From the NCBI GenBank assembly GCA_009809945.1, contig WTPW01002093.1, forward strand, positions 52,355 through 116,354: a stretch of 64,000 nucleotides of DNA, given 5' to 3'. Position numbers and translations under genes: made by a program. This DNA is from Gigaspora margarita. Its lineage: Eukaryota; Glomeromycota; Glomeromycetes; Diversisporales; Gigasporaceae. Every line of letters starts with the position of its first letter. Position 1 is the first letter of the stretch. Shown here in pieces: positions 44,727 through 56,550 of the stretch. Below the pieces are notes generated by a model. It searched no databases, was not told where the DNA came from, and saw nothing but the letters and a program-made list of their open reading frames with translations.

Positions 44727-46956
44727 GCATAATCAATTGAATTTTACATTATTTAAACAGTTTAAAGCACATTTTCAAAAATCAAAAATAGCACACAATA
44801 AAATAAGAAGGATTGTAGTAGATTTTATTAGAGTTATAGGATTGATTTCTTAAAAAGTAATTTTAATCATCTTTTAAAAAAATTAGCATATTAGCGACTT
44901 CTCATATATTTTAACTACTTGAAAACAAGGACATAATAGAGTAATTCGCTTCTTTTTTCTTAATTGTAGCAACCTATCGACGCTATTTATGCCTATTATT
45001 ATTGTATTAATTTGACTAAAAACCAAATCTCCGACCCCACTCTCCGTTAAAGATCGCAGTAATGTTCCTTGATAAACTTTTAAGTAATTTTCTAATGATA
45101 CCGTTAATCAAAGTTGGTGAATCTCTAACTTCTAGAATATTTCAAGCGCATTTGAATACTTTGAGACATGATATGCTTAGGCCACTAGTGATTTGACTCG
45201 TCAATTCGTTGCTCGAATAACTCGAATTTGTAAAGATCGAATCGTGTAATTTTTACTCGTGAGTCAAAATATATTACATATATAATAAGATTTGTGAACT
45301 AAACATTCCTTTGTCTATCGGAATATGAAATATACTCACTTTTGTAAATAGTAATTTAACTTTTTAAACTCAAAATAAATTCGAATGATTAACTCGATCA
45401 AATGATTCGAATGAGTTATAACTCGATTAACAATGCGTTGTTTATTTACAAATTAATGATTTTTATTCTCTTAAAGAGTTGCCTAATCACCATGAAACTG
45501 CTTAATTAAAGAAAATACTCACGTCCTCTCTTAGATTCGCAGATATTTATGAAAAAACAAGGTTCAAAGATTACAGAAGTGATGTAATGATATTGTAAAA
45601 AATATCAAATATGGCCTTTATAACAATATTTCTTTTCAAGAAAATGCATTTGCCTATTTAAAGCCCAGTTTTCCATCAGTCTTTGAGGATCGATGCTTGA
45701 ATATTTTCAAAGTTTTAAAAACTAAATAACAATTACATAATTTTTTTAAAAAAAAACAATTAATATGACTTAAGATTACTCCTTCCTGCGGTTTTATTTT
45801 TAACACGCTTTGGAGTTTATATGATAAAAAAAGAGAACATCGTTTTATCATAAAAATGTTAATGAAATTGTTGATGGGTACTGTTCTGATTGCTTTGAAT
45901 ATGAGTGATTCCGAAAGTGAATTAGTAATTTTAATGCCTCAATTAACATCATTAAATAGAATCTTGTAAGATTAAACCGATTAAATGCAAGAGATCTTTA
46001 TTTTCATAATATCTTGATTTAACATTTAGTCCGATCTCTATTATATCCAACATATCAATTACACAATAATGTACTCTTGTTTTGTAATTTGGTGGATGTG
46101 CATAAATATTTTGATTATATTAAATTAATTAATATTGTTCGTTATAAATGAAATAAGTTAAATTAACTTCACTTATTTTAATATTGTTTCGTAGAAAAAC
46201 ATATTGTTAAAATAAAAATTTAACTTTAATCACCTTTTTGTTCGATAAGACTTCAAATTATTCGCTAGTTTTTCCTAAACTTTTTATACGTTGTAAAGAA
46301 TTTTCGAAAAAAATGAATGTTAAATATTATGAATCGTTCAAAATTAATCGTTATTTGATATTTTTGCGAAACCTTACAAGTTTACATGAAAACCCAAAGC
46401 TCAAATATTAGTTTCTTTAAGCATTTACGGTAGTTAAATTTGGAATGAAGAGGAAAATTAAATCTGAAATTATCTCATCGAAGATTTATGTTGTAATTTT
46501 CCGAACTCATCAGGATGCGGAAATATCAGAAAAAAACATAGCTAAAGATGATATTTTTATTTAAAATTTTATTATTAACAATAAGTATGTAATATAGATC
46601 TGGCAATGAAATTACTTTATGCTGGTATCCAGCAAATGAATTAGAATCATTGGCGCGAATAATCACACGACTAAAAATAACCATGCGTTCTGAAACAAGC
46701 AAAAAGCAAAATTAAGGAAGTTCATGTCGTAAAAATAATATTTGCCGTACCAGATGTTGTGGATGCGTATTGCGGGTCGAATGGCAATAATTACTAATAT
46801 TAAAATTATCGATCGTTTATTGTTTGTAAATGATTATGCATTATCCGACAAACTCATATGATTATGAAAAAATTTCTTGTTATTTTTTTCATGTGTTACG
46901 ACGTAATCATGTTTATTCAGAATAAAACTCACCTACCAATCATGATCATAAATTGC
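44727..46956. other. Long AT-rich intergenic segment of unit B3
   Basis: Counterpart of 31481-33793 with several indels, including an approximately 75-base loss near 46650. No gene recognised. Confidence 0.6.
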
Positions 46957-47071
46957 CAGATAATGGGCAAATTGTCGAATGCGGTAATTTGACAAATGAT
47001 TTCTACACGTGCCGCTTTGCGGCACGTACTCATTTGCCAAATTACCGTTATTCGACAATTTTTCCAATAAT
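46957..47071. repeat. Hairpin element with CACGTGCCGC core (B3)
   Basis: Same foldback as 33794-33908 with small changes; the central palindrome CGTGCCGC/GCGGCACG is kept. Confidence 0.6.
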
Positions 47072-47173
47072 GCTCTTTTAGGCGATTATAGATCAAAAAG
47101 TAACAAGATGTCGGCGAATCAATTGTCGGTGAAATGATAAGGGCCAAAATAAATAACGGGGGGTTTCAAAGTT

Positions 47174-47939
47174 AAAATCAGATAATCATATTTTATTTTT
47201 CCTAATGATAATACAACATAGTAAAAAATACTATTAAAAAAATCTTAATTATTTTCTAAGTGCGTCACTTATTTGTTAACCATGAAACTCCCCAACATAT
47301 TTATTTAAAAAGAAGTGACGTACAAATCCTATTTATTTAAAAATTACACTTATTGTTTATTCGATTGTTTATTAAAATAAACAAATTTTATCACTGGCTA
47401 TGATTTTTAACTTTCTGATTCGGAATTTAAGCAGCAATAGAATCTTTTAAACCTCACTTATTTTGAAATACCAGTAAGTCAAATTCTGAAACTCCAAATG
47501 TTTAACGAAATTTTAGGGTTGACAGTTTTATCTATTGAGAAAAAAGAAATGAATTTCTCCATCGGATCTATTATCAATATTGCTCTTGAGTAATTACAAT
47601 ATGTAGAAGTCGCTAATATGTTAAATGTTTTAAAAAATAGTGGTTAAAAATCCATTTTAAGAAAACAGAGATCTAAAACACTAATAAAGCTTTCTGTACG
47701 ATTATTCTTATTTTATTATGTATTACGTGTATTTTTGATTTTTGAAATAGTGATTTAATTGTATAAATGTAATCCAATTTATCGCTCTTTTCAAATTATT
47801 GTGATAGGCAGATTTCCAAAATTATATACTAGGAATCTGGAAATCATGAATTTAGAATTTAATAACATAATAAAAGCCTATGATTCTAAAATGTATCGTT
47901 AAATTTTTATATCTGGTTCTAATATTATTGAAATTCTAA
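47174..47939. other. AT-rich DNA after the tandem array
   Basis: Nothing recognised. Confidence 0.5.
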
Positions 47940-48904
47940 TACCGTATAAGCGCGAAATAACGGGCCGGGGCGTTATTTCGAAATCCGGACACCCCCAAAA
48001 TAACATATAGTGTCTCGAATTAACGCCCATGCGCGTCCCGAATTAACGCGCCCCAGATATAACCGGTAATTGATTCGTGCGGCAATTCAACTGCATCGTT
48101 GACATGGGCCATAAAAACTTAGTATTTATGGCTGTTCTTATCTATATAGTAAATAATTTACCGAATGATTATTTTGCCGCTTCAATAAGTTTTTGATTTT
48201 TGGTAATGCAATATCTTGTTATTTACAGCTGATTCGAAAATTAGTGGGACATTTGAAAAATTTTCTTGTTTTTGAAACCTTTCGGTTTCGTCTTATGAAA
48301 CATCTAACTCTTCGGAAACCATGTCACAGTCTTCGGAACTTCGATCCGATAATGGCGATGCGATTTCCGAAGAGTTAGATGATTCATCCGAAAGGTTTCA
48401 AAAACGAGAAAATTTTTCAAGTGTCCAACTAATTTTTAATCAGCTGTAATATAAGTGATAAGGTTAAATAAAATTCGAGCCAATCATTTATGTGAGATTG
48501 GATAATTATTAAGAATAAAAGTGACTACTGTATTTGATCAGAAATTATAAGCCCGATTATGAATTTCTTATGAGTCGCTTATGAATTTTTGTATGCATAT
48601 AACCTAGTTGCTTATAAATGTCTGTACATATGCACCTGATTACTTATAAATTTTAGTACACTTATTATAATTTTATACGCTTAGATGATTTATCACTTTG
48701 TTACCCCCTTTATAATTTTTAAATATATATTTATAGAACAATATTTTTAGGTCTTATTATGCAAGTTGCATGCGCGTTATTTTAAAAATATTTGGCTCCG
48801 AAAATCAGTTCTTATTTCGAAATAACGCGCATGCGCGTACTCGAAATAACGCGCCGGTCAATCAATTAACGCGCAGGGGAGCGTTATTTCGCGCTTGTAC
48901 GGTA
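47940..48904. mobile_element. TA-flanked inverted-repeat element rich in CpG, about 965 bp
   Basis: Ends TACCGTATAAGCGCGAAATA and (inward from right) TACCGTACAAGCGCGAAATA. Both subterminal parts repeat GCGTTATTTCG and GCATGCGCGT-type words, giving strong CpG islands in AT-rich DNA. TA at both outer ends fits a Tc1/mariner-type duplication. No transposase ORF. A second element is nested at 48226-48446, and 48455-48720 matches 60730-61000 in reverse. Confidence 0.7.
48226..48446. mobile_element. Nested foldback MITE with TA duplication, 221 bp
   Basis: TA on both sides (48224-48225, 48447-48448). Arms of about 60 bp start CAGCTGATT and include GAAACCTTTCGG; inner arms are ATCTAACTCTTCGGAAA and inverse. 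Tc1/mariner-like MITE, inserted inside the larger element. Confidence 0.75.
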
Positions 48905-49530
48905 GTGCGCATTTTTCAAACTTGATTGATATGTTCAAATTTCATTATTCAGTAGAATTCGAAAATAGCTTTGAATATTAAAAACGATCAAAATATTTAA
49001 TAATCTTGCACAATGGTTGTAAAAATTAAGTTAATAAAACTAAAAAAAAAATATATTATTTTTACGTAGTAAACAAATTATCTATATCATCCAATATACA
49101 AATAGATATACCCAATATAAATAGGTATTATACTACTGTAAAAATTAGTACTGTATTGTACTTTATTTGTAATCGAATATTTACAGTTCAGTTCAAAAAA
49201 GGTCTTCATAGTAAGAAAAGAAACATCTAGTATCATTCAGTTAAACCTTCAAAGAAGTATAGATAGTGAACACCCAATTTTATATTATCCGGTTGCGATT
49301 TTAAAAAAAGATATTTTTTTGTCGTTTTTATTAACTTTTTATAACATGAAAAAACTTTAGATTTCCACAATTATTCGGAAACAAGATTGACCAGTTCTCA
49401 TATATTATTAAATATAGTCTCAGAAAAATGGAAATAAGAGATTAATCTTGGAAATTTTAAATTTTCATTTGTAAACAAGCAATTTAGATTTATTTGAAGA
49501 TATCCATGTGATGGTCGATCATTTGCTGAT
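48905..49530. other. AT-rich intergenic DNA
   Basis: No feature recognised. Confidence 0.4.
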
Positions 49531-49933
49531 TCGTAATGCAGCCAATCACATGAAATCACACAAAAGTCTTATTATAAAAAAAATTATGTATGTTTGTGCA
49601 ATGTAATGTAATACTGTACACAACACTAATAAATTTGATGCATATGTAATATAATTTTCTTGCGCCAAAAATGTCGAATTACTTGTAAAACAACCAGAAA
49701 AAATCAATGATGCCCAAATGAATTTAGTAGATGATAATTTACAGAATTTTTCACAAGATTCTTTAATCGAAATTGTTAATGAAATTTGTAATCTATATAT
49801 TGAAGAAATATTGAAAAGCAATAATTATCAATTTATTCTTGATAAATTAGAACAATTTCTATTAAAAAAGAAGCAAAATCAAATTAATATTATCAATTTT
49901 TGCTTAGATAATCAAATCAACTCTATAAAATAA
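49531..49933 (+). pseudogene. 5' relic of a fourth Sel1-kinase gene, inverted orientation
   Basis: A CCAAT block (AGCCAATC at 49540-49547) and GCATCAAATTTATTA-like 5' flank precede an ATG near 49670 followed by decayed MSN-VKQPEKI and then, after a frame change, an open stretch NLVDDNLQNFSQDSLIEIVN, ICNLYIEEIL, FLLKKKQNQINIINFCLDN, QINSIK. This matches the N-terminal 105 residues of B1-B3 and stops just where the first Sel1 repeat should begin. It is on the opposite strand, so it is not part of the tandem array. Confidence 0.75.
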
Positions 49934-50521
49934 AAGAATTTAAGTGAATTATGGTAGGGTTTATATTTTTGAATAAATGCCCCTAATTTCTTAGCCGCGA
50001 CATTCACATTCAAAACTTTAATGCTGGCTAAATTTATTCTGGCCGGTATTCACACTAAAGCTAGCATTTTACTTTAAACGCCAAATCTCAAAACCACATA
50101 TTCCAAATTACAACTATACTTAATATTGTAAAAATAAATTAAATTTGAACTATCGATACAACACATTTTAAAATTACAAATTGATAGTTATTTTTTTTTA
50201 ATGCAAAAATAAAAGAATTTTGAATTCCCGAAATTGTCTAGTTTATTTGTATTGTTTTTTTTTAAATTGAAATCTAATTAATGCAGATTTAAGAATAAAA
50301 AATTAGTAAAGTAAAAAGTATTGTTGTTTCTTGATTACTACTAAAATCCTTCATAATTTATTTAATCAGTATTATTAAAGAATTAGCTGATCTTGGATGT
50401 GTTTATGCTAAAAATTTTCATGAATTTTTTTAAATCCATATCCTGTTGACTATATAATTAATGAGATTATATCATAGCTTAAACTTTTGTTTTTATAGTT
50501 TCTTTCTAAATAGTTTTCTCA
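49934..50521. other. AT-rich DNA
   Basis: No gene. An imperfect dyad AATGCTGGCTAAA...CTAAAGCTAGCATT lies at about 50020-50068. Confidence 0.4.
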
Positions 50522-50690
50522 GGTTGAATATGTTTATTTTCTTCGTGATCAGGGGGATCAATCATTAGAACAACTTAAAAATTATGATGAAACAATTTGC
50601 TCAGTGAATAATGTAACTATTAATTATTATTACACTAATGAAAAAATATTTACACAAGAGTCCTTGCTTAATAAAGGTGACTATAGTTAA
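50522..50690 (+). pseudogene. Isolated exon-like open stretch
   Basis: After an acceptor-like TTCTCAG, 56 codons read VEYVYFLRDQGDQSLEQLKN, DETICSVNNVTINYYY, ending NKGDYS and a stop. Composition is protein-like in AT-rich DNA, but no family is recognised and there is no start codon, so it may be the last exon of a lost gene. Confidence 0.3.
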
Positions 50691-51632
50691 TTTTCAAAGA
50701 TTGTTTTTCTGTAAATATGTTGTCAACCTAGATTTCTACCTCTTTAGAGAAATGCTAGAGACTAGAGCAACTATTTCAGAAAGACACTTTATGTAATTCA
50801 CACTAATTACTGTGGTATGCAAGGGTCAGAAGGGATACTGTTATTTGGGGCAATATTTTGTAAAGAGGCTTGGGAGATTTGCAATTATGAAAGAGGCCAC
50901 AATTATTAGTATATGAGGATACTAAGAATTGTATCAGTTGTATTTCAGTTAAGACACACTACTTCACTTCTATTTTATTCAATAAACCAGAGATTCTTCT
51001 CTCTGCTTTGTAGCAAAGGAAAAACCTTGAGTATTTATACACGTTAGTCCAATATAAATAAATACAATAATAAATAAAGAAATCTATATAATCGATATAT
51101 TTGATATATGCTAATGCTAAATATAATGGCTATAATGAATATAATAAAGATAATAAATATATTACATATATCCTAAATATCAGCTATATTAGATATGTAA
51201 ATTATAACTGTCAAAACTGCTATGTCCCAAATGTCTAGAATGTCAGACATGTCTGTGATTAACTCAAATGTCTAGGATTACTCAAAATGCCCATTCTGTG
51301 TTATGGGTGGGGCAGTATTATTGACCAATAAGATTTGGGCACAGTATGTTGGTTGTAAAGACCAATCATTCAATTTTAACTAGCTTGGGCTAGAACAGTC
51401 CAATCAAGATAATTTTGGTACTATTCGAAAGCTTGCATCGAGATGGTCACAATGGTAGTTTTTTCATCAAATTCTAATTATGGAATCAAGAATTATTGCC
51501 AGTATATGTTCAGGCATTTTTAAAGGTCTAACAATGTGATAAAGAATCTAAATTTAGTATGGATAATTTATTTATAGGATCAATTTTGTTTATTGGCTGT
51601 TCATTACATGACTTAACAGATCAATGATATTA
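50691..51632. other. Non-coding DNA with possible LTR remnant
   Basis: Around 50805-51060 base composition is more even and a CAATAAACC motif occurs, resembling a solo or decayed LTR, but no TG...CA pair or duplication could be fixed. The rest is AT-rich. Confidence 0.3.
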
Positions 51633-51705
51633 TAGCATAATGGTCAGGGGTGTTTTTATATGTAGATATTAGAAATCTATTGTTTAAGCATTAGTTCTTC
51701 AAATT
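51633..51705 (+). other. tRNA-like A-box/B-box motif, possible SINE head
   Basis: TAGCATAATGGTCAGGG resembles the D-arm (A box) of eukaryotic tRNAs, and about 60 bases on AGTTCTTCAAAT weakly resembles a B box. A cloverleaf cannot be folded convincingly, so this is not a tRNA gene; it may be a decayed tRNA-derived sequence. Confidence 0.25.
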
Positions 51706-52589
51706 TAAGATTAATATGCTTTTTTAATAGAATTTGTTGTGGGATTTTTTTCATTTAAAAAAACCCTCAATGACAAATTACTTTTGTATAACTTCCTATA
51801 TTCATTAGTAAATGACAGGAGAGATTACACAACTGATTTTACACACAGTGTAAAACACAAAAATTATTTTACAATAGATCAAGTATTGTAAAATTTTTAT
51901 GTTCCTGTTAATATTTGCCAATAATATTCAAAATCAGACTTTTCTATCAAACAATAGATTGTTTTTTGATGTAAAATTTTGAGCCTTTTGGTGACAAATA
52001 GATTTGCAAAATTGATCTCCAAAGTTAGTCTGGATTAATATACACTGTTAGACAAAACCATGTGATAAATTATATTTAGATTAGCCATTTATTCATATCA
52101 GTTTGTTTATTAAGTTTAAAACAGAATTTGTAGCTTGACTTTGTTAATTGACTTTGTCCAGAATTCAAAATTTGTTATCACTATAACTAAATTATTTTTA
52201 AACCAAATACAATACAAAAAAAAAATCATTTTATAATATATTTATATAATCTAAAAGAATATCAAGTTACATTTTTGTTGAGTAATTTTATAATACAATA
52301 TGACAAATATAGTAAACAAAATTTTAGTAAAATAAAATAAATTATTCAATTCAATTGCATATTGTTTCTTTTAGGTAACCATTCCAAACTTTTTTAAAGT
52401 AACATGTTGATTTCAAAAGCTTAAAATGCAGATTTACACTTACCTAAAACTTATTCTAAATATAAATGTATTAATGTAATGCTGACTATTTGTTAATTTA
52501 ATGTTATTTATAGATGTGAATAAAGATTTCAAATCAGAAAAAAAACTTAATCTAAATATTTAAATATTACTTTTATATTATTTTGATTA
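51706..52589. other. AT-rich DNA
   Basis: No gene. Two small dyads occur at about 51838-51858 and 51868-51898. Confidence 0.4.
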
Positions 52590-53980
52590 ATGACTTCATC
52601 AATACTATACCTTCTATTCTTCCTACTGAATGTATGAAACCAATATTTCAATATATCAAAAATAATAATGAATCATTAATCCTTCTTTATTAGTAAATCA
52701 TCATTAGTGTGAAAATGTAGTGGAATTATTGTAGCTTGCCCATTTGATTTATTAAACTTTAATAACTTCTACAAGATTATACCAATTTACATTTCATTAC
52801 TCGATGAAAATAAAAAAAATCAACTTAAGATTTTATTGATTAAAAATTCATATAAACAAAATTCTATTTTGAAGTTAATACCAAATAATAAACCTTTATT
52901 TAATACTCAATGATGCTAAAAGAATTTTCTCTAAAGACTTAGAAAAATTGTACAATCTTGGATTGCTGTTTATAAGCCTAATGAAGATTTTGAAGAGTTA
53001 AAAAAACAAATTAAGAAACAAATGATATTGTTATTATTCAAATTATTTATCAATAGTACAAATTTAAAATTTTTAAAAATTGATAGTGAGATTTTGAATT
53101 ATGTCCCAGATTTTTAACATGCAATTGGACAATTTTTAAATATTTCAAAGCTTGAAATTGGATACACAACTCAGTTGATAAACTCTATAAATTTTTTAGT
53201 AAAAATTTCAGAGCATATAAACAAATTAATAATCTAATTGTCAAAGTTTTTGCATTTGAGAAAAATTATCTTGTTAAAAAACTTATTATATCAATTATAA
53301 ATGCTCAAGAAAAATTAAAAAAATTTAGCCTCAGTAGTATAGATAGCTGGTTAGAAGAAATAATCAAAGCATTGCAATCTCAAACCAATTCATTAGTTTC
53401 AATCAACCTCAAGTGTATTAACATCTCAGAATCTTTATTGATTTCATTTGCTAAATTCAAAAATTTGGAAAATCGGGTTATTTTAAACTATTCAAGGCTT
53501 AATATAATACTATACAATGATATTGAATTTAAAAATTTGAAAAGGTTATATATAAAATTATCCTTTAATGAATATCAATATGCTGAACCTGAAGAATTAA
53601 CTTTAGAAGTATTGACACAAGAAGTGATAGTTTCTATAATAAAAAACTGCTCTAATATTACTCATCTTAATCTCAAGAACTATTGTCCTTATTATTATGA
53701 TTGGATATTTAAAGACTTTATTCAAAAATTACACATAACTCACTTAGTCATTAAATTTCTATATAGTAATTCTATTATTTTGGAATCTTCTATTCTATCG
53801 AAAGCATTTTTTCCACTTACACTAAATATTTAGAGATTAATTGCAGGCTTATTACAATTTATCTTGATAGTCTAATTGAAGAATGATATTATAAGAAATT
53901 AAAAGAGTTGATTATTAAAGTAATAAAGTTTTATGATTTAACAGATAAACCTCAATTAGATGGTACAAATCAATCATAGT
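52590..53980 (+). pseudogene. F-box/LRR-type gene relic
   Basis: From the ATG at 52590 the first frame reads TSSILPTECMKPIFQYIKNN, followed in shifting frames by LLVNHH-CENVVELLW, the F-box start seen in large glomeromycete families. Later parts include QLKILLIKNSYKQNS, then KLFINSTNLKFLKID and an open 153-codon frame at 53372-53833 with leucine-rich segments (SLVSINLKCINISESLL, ITHLNLKNYCPYYY). F-box proteins recruit substrates to SCF ubiquitin ligases. Several stops and frame changes before 53372 make this copy a pseudogene. Confidence 0.65.
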
Positions 53981-54415
53981 GTCATTTTAGATGCTTGTTA
54001 AATTTGACAAGATTTCAAATTTTTATCAATAAATTGAAAATTTCATATTGAAATTATTGATATTTTTGGTTAAACATTTTTAATTAAATATTTAGAAAAT
54101 AGAATTTGTATTGATTTTTCACACAAAGTGGTTGCTTTGCAATTCAGAATTCTATTATTTTTCTATTTAACTTCTTGTTATGCAAATTTATTTTCAATGC
54201 TAATTTATACTTTTCATGTATTTATAATCTTAAACAACTATATTATCAGAATAACTAAGTGCATTAAAAAAGTATATAAAATCTTTGAAATAACAATTAA
54301 AGATTTACAAAACAAATTCAGGAATTCAAAAAATTTAAAGAAAAGCAATACAAGACATAGATAAAACAAGTGCTTTCACCAATTATACTATTACTATCCA
54401 GGATACTGTTCAAAC
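53981..54415. other. AT-rich DNA
   Basis: A 78-codon frame at 54128-54364 has no recognisable features. Confidence 0.4.
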
Positions 54416-54417
54416 TA

Positions 54418-54733
54418 CCGTATATTCCCAAAAATAAGCTACTCTGAAAATAAGCAACCCCCCTGATTTTTTTCAAAAATCTCAAAAAACGCGTTAGCAG
54501 TTGGTACATATAAAAGTCTAAATTTTACTAAGTAAACCTCAAAAGTGCCATTAAGTAACTTGTTCAGGACACAAAAATACACATACAATAAAAATTTTAT
54601 ATTATTTGGATAACTTTTTATTAGTACGTTTTGCAATTTTTCAAAAAATTCAACAATTCGAAAATAAGCAACCCCCTGCTTTTTCATGTAATTTTTGGCC
54701 CAAAAAAGGTTGCTTATTTTTGGGAATATACGG
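54418..54733. mobile_element. Mariner-like MITE, 316 bp
   Basis: Inverted ends CCGTATATTCCCAAAAATAA flanked by TA at 54416-54417 and 54734-54735. Subterminal GAAAATAAGCAACCCCC repeats occur near both ends. No transposase. End sequence CCGTAT is shared with the larger element at 47942. Confidence 0.75.
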
Positions 54734-54735
54734 TA

Positions 54736-55635
54736 TTACTTGGTCCAATAGATACTGAATCTGACGAAGAATCAACATATTTCTTGAAGAACTCAAAAAT
54801 AAAGAAAATGTATAAAAATATGAAAAAACAAAAAGCAAAAAAAATTCAGAATTCAAAAAATCTGGATATTATATTAAATGGGTTAATTACTCCAAATAAT
54901 ACAAATAATGAAATATGAAATTATCTTGAATCACTGGGAGGCTATCAAGAAGAAATCTAAACATACTCAGAAAAATGAATCTTAATGGAATTAATAACAA
55001 AACTAGGATTCTTATTGTTTTTAGTAGACTATAACCAAGAAAAAATTAAACATTATATAATTATAAATATAATTATAAATAACCTAAAAAAGAAAATACT
55101 AGAAGAAATCTATAACTCAATCCAAATTATATTTATCCAAATCTTTAAAATAAAAGACTTCTCAAATGTGAGCAAATTAATAACAAATCTAATTAAACAA
55201 CTTAAGGATAAGTATTATTCAAACTAACTGAAGAAGAGATACTTTATCTTCTTTCAACATTAAACCAATGTTAACAGAGACTTTTTCAAAGAAATTACTG
55301 CTTACAAATTAACTATTATTAGCAAATCTATTAAACACTGCAATAACTATTTAGAAGTTACATTTTGCTTTTTTGTAACAAATGCATAAGAGTGAATGGT
55401 ATTGGCTAGTTTCTTTTTATTTTTAATTCCAAAATATAGGTGAAAAGATTATATAACAATATATTAAAAATATTTTGCAAAATTGAAGGATTCAGTTAAT
55501 ATTATTGGGTATTGTAGTAAAAGTGTAAGTTTATTATAAAATAGCTTTTGTTAAATTTAGAATAAAATAGTAAAATAATTTAATAAAGAAAATTATAAAC
55601 AGAATCCATACAGTTTTTGCATTTCTAATTAAGTA
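54736..55635. other. AT-rich DNA, no supported gene
   Basis: Short Lys/Asn-rich frames (54985-55227 and others) have only the composition expected of AT-rich non-coding DNA. Confidence 0.4.
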
Positions 55636-55700
55636 CAGTGAAACCTCTCTAATTGCACCCTCTATAAGTACACACACTCTTATATAGTAGCTTCTGGCCC
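55636..55700 (+). mobile_element. Pogo/Tigger-like terminal repeat, single end
   Basis: TA followed by CAGTGAAACCTCTCTAATTG resembles the ends of pogo-type elements. The matching inverted end was not found in the next 1.5 kb, so only one end can be claimed. Confidence 0.4.
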
Positions 55701-56418
55701 AAGTGTATACATAACCTTCATTAAATTTACTTTCACATTATTGTATATGAAAACTATTTAATTAATGATTTAATATTCAGAATAAAAAATCAATTGTTTT
55801 TCAAATTTATATAATTTTCATATTTAACTAAATTTTGCTAGTTAAATTATTAATCATATAAAAAGTTTCTATTTACAACTAACATATGACCTTTTCCAAC
55901 AAAATTCTGAAGTCATTTTCTGAAAAAAATTAAATCATACAAATATTATAACTAATTTATGCTCTTTTGGATCTGTCTTTCAGAATTTCATGGTAGAATC
56001 CTTAGCAATTAAATGTAACTTAAACTAATAATACAATTATTTATATTTTGTTCTCATAATATAAATTAACATTTTCAAATTTATGCCATGAGATGGATGG
56101 TTGTTTTTCATTTCAAAACCCCAGTCTACAATCATCTTGAAACTATTTAGCAAAGAAACAACATAAGAAATTTGAATTTGTTCTAAAAAAATTGATTGTA
56201 TAGTCAAAAATATTCAAATAGAAAATAGCATTAAGTTATTAGATGCTTAAACTTTGATTAAATTGTTTGATATTTTGCACGAAAGAATTAATATCATAAT
56301 TATATTGTAGATTCTTTTTTATTTATACTGTTATCTAATGTAAATATTTTGACATAGTATTAAAATTTGTTTTTTATTGAAGATGACACATGAGTTGTTA
56401 TGTTAGACTCACAATAAT
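55701..56418. other. AT-rich DNA
   Basis: Nothing recognised. Confidence 0.4.
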
Positions 56419-56550
56419 GTAGTTATTGTATAGGATTGTATAAATAACAAATTTGTGCAAACTAACTCATGTCACATTGCCTTTGACCATATGACCCAGG
56501 TTAACCAGTGCAAATTTGGTTATTTTCTACAACCCATACAATAACTATAA
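56419..56550. repeat. Foldback repeat
   Basis: Arms TGTAGTTATTGTATAGG... and inverse CCATACAATAACTATA, extending inward through CAAATTTG, with a loop of about 20-30 bases. No gene. Confidence 0.5.

Larger units (their letters stand above)
40070..47173. repeat. Segmental duplication unit B, copy 3
   Basis: Collinear with 26770-34017; the offset between matching points is about 13.24 kb. Ends at GTTTCAAAGTTA near 47173, after which no further A unit follows. Confidence 0.9.

Noticed and set aside
50805-51060. Solo LTR with CAATAAACC
   Set aside because: No TG...CA ends or target duplication could be located, so it is not listed as an LTR.
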